Origin: Pseudonocardia sp. T1-2H
Lineage (GTDB): Bacteria > Actinomycetota > Actinomycetes > Mycobacteriales > Pseudonocardiaceae
Assembly: GCF_038039215.1 (NCBI RefSeq)
Contig: NZ_JBBPCL010000001.1
Location: 2,666,001 to 2,730,000, forward strand
DNA length: 64,000 bases
Direction of reading: 5' to 3'
Of the stretch, positions 58,617-64,000 are shown piece by piece. Under the pieces are notes generated by a model that worked only from the letters and a program-made list of their open reading frames with translations, was not told the DNA's origin and did no database searches. A program made the translations under genes and the position numbers. Position 1 is the first letter of the stretch, and each line of letters opens with the position of its first letter.

Positions 58617-58723
58617 CGGCGACGTGCCTCCGGGCCGGGTGGCCCGCCCGGCTACGCTGGGCCGGCGATCCTCTGAGTTCGTCCGTCGTTGCCCGTGTGC
58701 TGACTCTCCTCGGAGGTTCTCCC

Positions 58724-58966
58724 GTGTCGAAGCCCGCCCCTTCCGTGCCGCCCCGTCCTGCCGACACCACCTCGGCCGACTCCACCCCGTCCGGCGACCC
58801 CGCCGCCGACCTCGAGGCGGACACCCCGGCCGAGATGCCGCTCAACCGCGCCGAGCGGCGGGCGAAGGCCGCCGAAAAGAGCGACCCGTCGCACGTCGGC
58901 CCGCGGTCCGGGCCGGCGTACGGGGGCCGCGGCGCCCGCAGCCACACCAAGCGCCGCAGCGGCTGA
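58724..58966 (+). CDS. Small disordered protein, conserved hypothetical
   Basis: The product is 80 aa from a GTG with GGAGG seven bases upstream, which sets the start. The N-terminal two-thirds are Pro/Ser/Asp-rich and disordered (SKPAPSVPPRPADTTSADST). The C-terminus is basic (MPLNRAERRAKAAEKSDPSH, ending HTKRRSG). Similar short Arg/Lys-tailed proteins are widespread and uncharacterised in actinobacteria; nucleic-acid binding is possible. Confidence 0.75.
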   Translation: MSKPAPSVPPRPADTTSADSTPSGDPAADLEADTPAEMPLNRAERRAKAAEKSDPSHVGPRSGPAYGGRGARSHTKRRSG

Positions 58967-59011
58967 CGGTCCGCGCGGTGGGTGGCACCGGTCGCCACCC
59001 ACCGCGCCGGC

Positions 59012-60963
59012 TCAGCCGGCGTGGGCGGAGCGGTCCTGGCCGGGACCGTGCACCACGCCGTCGTCCTTCCTCGCGTGGCAGTGCCCGCCGGACGCCGCCG
59101 GAGGCACGTCGAGGGCCGGGTTGCGGTCGAAGAAGCCCACCGGCTTGAGCGTGAAGCCCGTGTAGTCGACGGGCATGACCGGCCAGTCCTCCGGGCGCGG
59201 GAAGTGCGTGGTGCCGAAGGTGTGCCAGACGACGATGTCCTCGCCGTCGACCGGCCGGTCCGCCCGCACCCACGCCGGCAGCCCCGCCCCGCCCGCGTTC
59301 TGGTTCACGAAGTCCCCGGCGGGATAGCGCTCGGCCGGGTCGTACCTCGTGACCCAGAGTGCGTTGGTCGCGAACGTCGCCCGGGCGTGGATGGACGACG
59401 CGTCGTCGGCCAGCAGGGTCGCCTTGCCCTCCGGGTGCAGGGCGTAGCCGACGTTCTGGCCGAGCCCGTTGCGCTTGTCCGGATTGACGATGTGCCAGGT
59501 CCGCACCGACCCCTGCGCGGAGGCGCGCTGCGCGTCGGACTCGCGGGTCAGCCGCGTGCGCTTCTGCCGGAACGCGTTGCCGTACGGGTTGCCCTCGCCC
59601 ATCGGGACCCGCTCGGCCTCCACCTCGTCGACGGCGTTGCGCTCGCCGTCGACGGTCATGTCCAGCCGGGCCGAGAACAGGTGCTGGTGGTACGGGGCGC
59701 CGAGGCCGGGCGCGACCTCCGTCGCGTACTCGTTCCCGCCGTCGGGGTAGGCCGCGGTGAACACGATCCCGGTGGCCTTGACCTCGAGCTGGATGGTGCC
59801 GTCGAGGTAGAGGTACCAGTAGAAGCCGTAGTCGTAGTTGCCGATCGGGGTGAAGAACGAGATCACCAGGCGACGCTGGCGGCGGACCTCGCGCGAGCCG
59901 GTGAACATGTCCGAGTGCTTCCAGAGGACGCCGTAGTCCTCCTCGTGCATGCAGATCGCATTCTGGATCGTCCGCGGGTTGCCGAGGTCGTCCGCGATCA
60001 CGGCGTCGGTGTAGTGGATGTCGCCGAGGCAGTCGCAGCCCAGCTGCAGCGAGTCCGCGTAGCGGGCGAACATGTACTCGCCGCAGTCGAAGTAGTTCTG
60101 CCAGAACCGCACCGGCGCGGGGTCGGCGTAGGGCACCACCATCTCGGCGACGGACGCGCGGTAGACGATCGGCCGGCCGTCGAAGCCGACCTGGTGCAGG
60201 GTCAGGCCCTCGCGCTCGTTGAACCCGATCCTCAGGTCCCACTTCCCCCAGCGCACCCGGCCGTCCTCGACCGTGAACGAGCGCCCTTCGGGCTGGGTGA
60301 TCTCGATCGGCTTCAGGTCCAGCGGCGGGCCCTGGACCTCGGGGTCGTCGAAGTTCCCGGAGGTCGTCGGCACGGGCACCACGCCGGAGTCGATCACCCG
60401 GTCCACCGAGCGGGCGGTCAGGTCGACATAGGCGACGAGCCCGTCGATCGGGTGCGCCCACGGGTGGTCCTTCTCGTGGTCCTGCCGGAAGCCGAACGCC
60501 CGGACGATCCGCCTGCCGACCTCGCCCGGGTGGTCGTAGACGCCCGCGGAGAGCGGGACGGCGCGGACCGAGGCGGGCTCGATGCCGCGCTTCTCCAGCG
60601 CGGCGAGCCAGTCCGTCGAGGCGTTGAGGATGTCCTCGATCAGCTCGAACTCGGTGTCGATGATCGGCGGCTGGCCGTCGCGCGGGGGATCGCTTCCCGG
60701 CTGCTGACGACGGTCCGGGACGTCGCGGAGACGACGGTGTCCCAGGAGCGCCCGGTCCTGAGGTCCAGCAGGACGGCGCGGAAGCAACGGTCCACCGGGG
60801 CCCCGGCCAGGACGTCGGCCTTGGCGGGCTCCTCGGGTGCGAAGAAGGCGTAGCGGACGTGCTCGGTGAGCAGCCCGGCCTCGGTGAGGACCTCGCGGAC
60901 GGCGGTCACCTCCGCCTCGGTGGTCATCTCCAGGGCGTGGGTGCGGGACTCCAGGGTCGTCAT
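59012..60963 (-). pseudogene. Copper-containing primary-amine oxidase, frameshifted near the 5' end
   Basis: The ATG at 60963 opens [20 protein letters not shown] and an N2-like domain. Within a run of five G at 60684-60688 (minus-strand C run) one base is missing, after which the main frame continues to the stop at 59012. The rest is intact: the topaquinone Tyr in GNYDYGF, copper ligands HQHLF and the third His in [14 protein letters not shown]. Corrected length is about 650 aa, normal for the family. It oxidises primary amines to aldehydes with H2O2 and NH3. Flanking APC permeases fit amine or amino acid uptake. Likely real with a base-call error. Confidence 0.87.
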
Positions 60964-60974
60964 GTCGTGTCCTC

Positions 60975-62387
60975 TCAGGCCGGTTCGACGGCCGGGGCGG
61001 GGGTGACGGGATCAGGAGTGCGGCGCCGGGACCAGACTGCGCCCAGGACGAACGCGAGCACCAGGACCGCGCCGATCCCGGCGGCCAGCCCGGGGGAGCC
61101 GCCGATCAGGGTGGGGAAGTTCGAGACGGTCAGCCAGAGGCACAGGAGCAGGCCGGCGAGCCCGAGCAGCGGGGCGACGACCGTGTGCCACAGCCGGGTG
61201 TCGACCCCGGTCCGGCGGAAGAACACCAGCACGGAGACGCAGGTCAGGGCCATCAGGGCGAGCACCCCGAGGGTCGCGGTGCCGGCCATCCACGCGAAGA
61301 CCTGGGCGACCGGGTCCATCCCGGCGATCGCGAAGACCACCACGAACACCAGCGCGGAGACGGACTGGGTCAGCGACGCGACGTGCGGCGACGCGTGCCT
61401 CGGGTGGCTGCGCCCGCAGGCGGCGGGGAGCGCCCGCGAGTTGCCGAGCGCGAAGAAGTACCGGGCCAGGACGTTGTGGAAGGACAGGATCGCCGCGAAC
61501 AAGCTGGTCACCAGCAGGATCTGGGCGACGTCGCCGCCGACCGGCCCGAGGGTGTTCGCGATCGTCGTGAGGATCATGTTCCCGGGATCCGCGCCGGTCG
61601 CCTCAACCGCCGCCGCGTCGCCCCAGGCGGAGACGACGGACCAGCTGGAGAGCGTGTAGAAGACGCCGATCAGGATCAGTGCCAGGTAGGTGGCGCGGGG
61701 GATCGTGCGCTCCGGGTCCCTCGCCTCGTCCCGGAAGACGGCGGTGGCCTCGAACCCGATGAACGACGCGACCGCGAACATGATCGCGATCCCGAGCGAG
61801 CCGGAGACCACCTGCGGCGGGTGCAGGAACGCGGTCGAGAGGTGCTCGCCCCGCCCGACCACCACCACGTCGAACACCAGGACGATCGCGACCTCGGCGA
61901 CCAGCAGGACGCCGAGCACCTTGCCGCTGAGCTCGATGTGCCGGTAGCCGAGCGCCCCGACGATCGCGAGCGCCAGCACCGACCACACGAACCACGGCAC
62001 GGCCGGCCCGCCGTAGTGCTGGACCAGGCCGTCGATCACGGCCCCGACGTAGCCGTACACGGCCAGCTGCACCGCGGTGTAGGTGACCAGGGCGAGGAAC
62101 GCGGAGCCGAGGCCGGGCGCGTGGCCGAGCCCGCGCTGGACGTAGGCGTAGAACGCGCCGGCCTCCGGGACGTGGCGGCTCATCGCGCAGAACCCGACCG
62201 CGAACAGCAGCAGGATCCCGCAGCAGAGCGCGAACGTCGTCGGGAAGGCGGCGCCGTTGCCGGCGGCGAGGCCGAGGGGGACGGTCCCGGCGATGACGGT
62301 CAGCGGCGCCGCGGCGGCGACGACCATGAAGACGATGGAGCCGACGCCGAGCCGGCCGGAGAGGGTGTGCGGAGGGTCCGTGCTCAT
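60975..62387 (-). CDS. APC-family amino acid/amine permease
   Basis: The product is 470 aa with about 12 membrane helices. It opens [20 protein letters not shown] and carries the conserved [20 protein letters not shown] segment of the APC superfamily. The ATG at 62387 has a GGAGC site. The amine oxidase gene starts 11 bases after its stop on the same strand, so uptake and oxidation genes form one operon. It probably imports the amine substrate. It is divergent from a second permease gene. Confidence 0.92.
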   Translation of the reverse strand: MSTDPPHTLSGRLGVGSIVFMVVAAAAPLTVIAGTVPLGLAAGNGAAFPTTFALCCGILLLFAVGFCAMSRHVPEAGAFYAYVQRGLGHAPGLGSAFLALVTYTAVQLAVYGYVGAVIDGLVQHYGGPAVPWFVWSVLALAIVGALGYRHIELSGKVLGVLLVAEVAIVLVFDVVVVGRGEHLSTAFLHPPQVVSGSLGIAIMFAVASFIGFEATAVFRDEARDPERTIPRATYLALILIGVFYTLSSWSVVSAWGDAAAVEATGADPGNMILTTIANTLGPVGGDVAQILLVTSLFAAILSFHNVLARYFFALGNSRALPAACGRSHPRHASPHVASLTQSVSALVFVVVFAIAGMDPVAQVFAWMAGTATLGVLALMALTCVSVLVFFRRTGVDTRLWHTVVAPLLGLAGLLLCLWLTVSNFPTLIGGSPGLAAGIGAVLVLAFVLGAVWSRRRTPDPVTPAPAVEPA

Positions 62388-62612
62388 AGCAGCTCCGGAT
62401 GTCAGGGGATGTGGGAGGACCGTCGCCGGGTCCGGCGGGTGAGTCAAAGCACGTTCTCCCGGTCCGCGAATCGCCCGGAGGCGTGTTCCCACGGCCCGGG
62501 AATCGGCCGGCGGGAATTCTCATTCGACCCGTCGTCGCTGGTCATCGCGGCGCTTCCCGCGAGTGACGTCGTCGATCTACGCTCACCAGACCCCGGTGGG
62601 AGAGGAGGCCCC

Positions 62613-64000
62613 ATGCGCGACAGCAGGTCGTTGCGGCTGCGGGACCGCTCGCCCGTGCACGGGCTGGCGCGCCGCCGGCTGGGGCCGCTGGAGGTCGTCG
62701 CGCAGTCCGTCTCCGGGGCCGCGCCGTCCGCCGCGATGGCCGCGACCCCGGCGATCGTCGCCGCGTCCGCGGGCGGCGGGACCGTGTGGTCGTTCGCGAT
62801 CGCGACCGTCCTGGCGCTGCTGATCGCGGGCTGCATCGGCCGGTTCACCCGCCGGATGGCCGCGCCCGGCGGCCTCTACAGCCTGACGGCCAAGGGGCTC
62901 GCCCCCGGCGCCGCGTTCGCCTGCGGGATCGCGCTCCTGGTCGGCTACGGGCTGCTCGCCGCCGCGGCGCTCGCCGGGGTCGGCGCCTATCTCGACGCGC
63001 TGCTGGCCCGGTCCGGGCTCCCGGCCGGTCGGGTCGTGATCACGGTCGCGGTCGTGGTGGTCGGCCTGCTGGTCGGGGCGCTGGCGGTGCGCGGGGTCCG
63101 GCTGTCCGCCCGGGTGGTGTTGCTGGTCGAGAGCGTGTCGATCACGGTGATGGTGGTCGTGTTCGCGCTGCTGCTGCTCAGCGGCCCGGCGCCGGGGGCG
63201 GTCGCACCCGTGCCGGCGGCCGGCTTCGGTGGCGTGGCGGCCGGTGTCCTGCCGGCGCTCGCCGCGTTCATCGGGTTCGAGGTCGCGACGGCGCTCGGTG
63301 CCGAGGCGCGCCGGCCGTTCCGCAGCGTCCCCCGGGCGGTCGGTCTGACGGCCGCCGTCAGCGGCGTGCTGTACCTGTTCGCCGCGCAGACCCAGGTCGT
63401 CGGGTTCGCGACGACGCCCGGCGGGCTCGCCGGTCAGGCCGAGCCGGTGCTGACCCTGGCCACGGCCCGCGGCTGGTCCTGGATCCCGGCGGTGCTCGAC
63501 GCCGGCCTGATCATGTCCTTCTTCGCCTGCGCCCTGGCGACGACGACGGCCCTGGTCCGGGTGCTCTTCTCGCTGTCCCGGGACGGCGTCGCACCGCGGG
63601 CCCTCGGCAGGACCCACCCGCGCTTCCACACCCCGCACGTCGCGCTGGCCGTCGCGCTGCCCGTGGTCGTCGGGGTGCTCGCGGTGCCGGTGGCGTCCGG
63701 CGTGCCGATCGGGCTCACGCTCGTCGCCCTGCTGACGCTCGCGACCTGCGGGTTCCTCGTCGCCTACCTGCTGGTGTGCCTGGCCGCGCCGGTGTTCCTG
63801 CACCGCATCGGCGAGCTGACGTGGCCCGCGGTGGCCGCAACGGCCGTCATCGTACCGATCCTGCTGATCGTGCTCGTGGTGTTCGTCGCGGGGTCGCGGC
63901 CGGCGGTCGTCGTGCTGGCCGCGGCGGTCGCTGTGGGCGGGGCGTGGTTCGGCTGGCTGCGGCTGCGGCGCCCGGACCGGATCGCGGCCATCGGGGTGTA
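62613..64000 (+). CDS. APC-family permease, partial (runs off the window)
   Basis: The open frame from the ATG at 62613 (GAGAGGAGG upstream) gives LGPLEVVAQSVSGAAPSAAM, MAAPGGLYSLTAKGL, FIGFEVATALGAEARRPFRS and at least 11 hydrophobic stretches, and is still open at base 64000 (462 codons). The GGLYSLTAKGL segment in the third helix region is the APC hallmark for amino acid or polyamine carriers. It is divergent from the other permease across 225 bases, an arrangement consistent with a shared amine-uptake regulon. Confidence 0.9.
   Translation, partial: MRDSRSLRLRDRSPVHGLARRRLGPLEVVAQSVSGAAPSAAMAATPAIVAASAGGGTVWSFAIATVLALLIAGCIGRFTRRMAAPGGLYSLTAKGLAPGAAFACGIALLVGYGLLAAAALAGVGAYLDALLARSGLPAGRVVITVAVVVVGLLVGALAVRGVRLSARVVLLVESVSITVMVVVFALLLLSGPAPGAVAPVPAAGFGGVAAGVLPALAAFIGFEVATALGAEARRPFRSVPRAVGLTAAVSGVLYLFAAQTQVVGFATTPGGLAGQAEPVLTLATARGWSWIPAVLDAGLIMSFFACALATTTALVRVLFSLSRDGVAPRALGRTHPRFHTPHVALAVALPVVVGVLAVPVASGVPIGLTLVALLTLATCGFLVAYLLVCLAAPVFLHRIGELTWPAVAATAVIVPILLIVLVVFVAGSRPAVVVLAAAVAVGGAWFGWLRLRRPDRIAAIGV

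Noticed and set aside
62563..62823. Plus-strand frame overlapping the start of the last permease
   Set aside because: Wrong frame: the ATG at 62613 with GAGAGGAGG opens a long APC permease frame instead.

Overview
The window is high-GC DNA with GTG starts, strong GGAGG-type ribosome binding sites and many ATGA/GTGA four-base gene overlaps. It carries an F420-type LLM oxidoreductase, a large SARP/AfsR-like regulator, ECF sigma, TetR, GntR and MarR regulators and a propane-monooxygenase-type accessory locus. Together these point to an actinomycete, most likely Pseudonocardiaceae (Pseudonocardia-like). The genus is inference. No rRNA, tRNA, CRISPR array, insertion sequence or replication origin was recognised.

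Left part (1-11.6 kb): a gene cut by the window edge, an Fe(II)/2-oxoglutarate dioxygenase of the clavaminate-synthase/arginine-hydroxylase type, and a translationally coupled pair of a P-loop NTPase and a HExxH metallopeptidase-like protein. A decayed stretch follows (3.6-5.7 kb) with short tandem duplications, a CsbD stress protein and a shattered PAS-domain gene. Then come a two-subunit molybdenum hydroxylase with a small secreted protein, the pseudokinase-fold AMPylase SelO and a LysR regulator.

Middle part (11.7-38 kb): a tight operon encodes a short-chain dehydrogenase, a complete 2-oxoacid dehydrogenase complex (E1 alpha, E1 beta, E2, E3), an amidohydrolase and a tiny Cys-rich protein, ending at a strong hairpin. 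After an MFS exporter, an LLM oxidoreductase and the SARP regulator with a small cupin/DinB/SnoaL operon comes a second catabolic block. A GntR regulator faces an operon of FAH-family hydrolase, alpha/beta hydrolase and a paralogous amidohydrolase. An opposite-strand operon carries an acyl-CoA ligase, enoyl-CoA hydratase, acetoacetyl-CoA synthetase-like ligase, 3-hydroxyacyl-CoA dehydrogenase and amidohydrolase-2, facing a MarR regulator. These read as upper and lower parts of the breakdown of an unidentified organic or cyclic substrate into acyl-CoA intermediates.

Right part (38-64 kb): an alkylation-repair module consists of an ECF sigma factor overlapping an Ogt protein with a C-terminal Ada zinc domain, then ogt and a 2OG-Fe(II) oxygenase. 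Two promoters in it share an identical 16-base element and a spaced GCAAC box. Next are a recombination scar with a truncated XRE/cupin gene, and an accessory locus of the propane/short-alkane monooxygenase type (MimR-like regulator, amidohydrolase, DUF59 protein, alcohol dehydrogenase) that lacks the monooxygenase genes. Then follow a methyltransferase, a membrane serine-hydrolase-like gene, a TetR/MFS divergon with three matching operators, a sugar-phosphate-isomerase-like gene, a quinone oxidoreductase, a CocE-type hydrolase, a ClC channel, and a copper amine oxidase between two divergent APC permeases. At least five genes in this part carry single-base frameshifts, so either decay or base-level assembly error must be considered.
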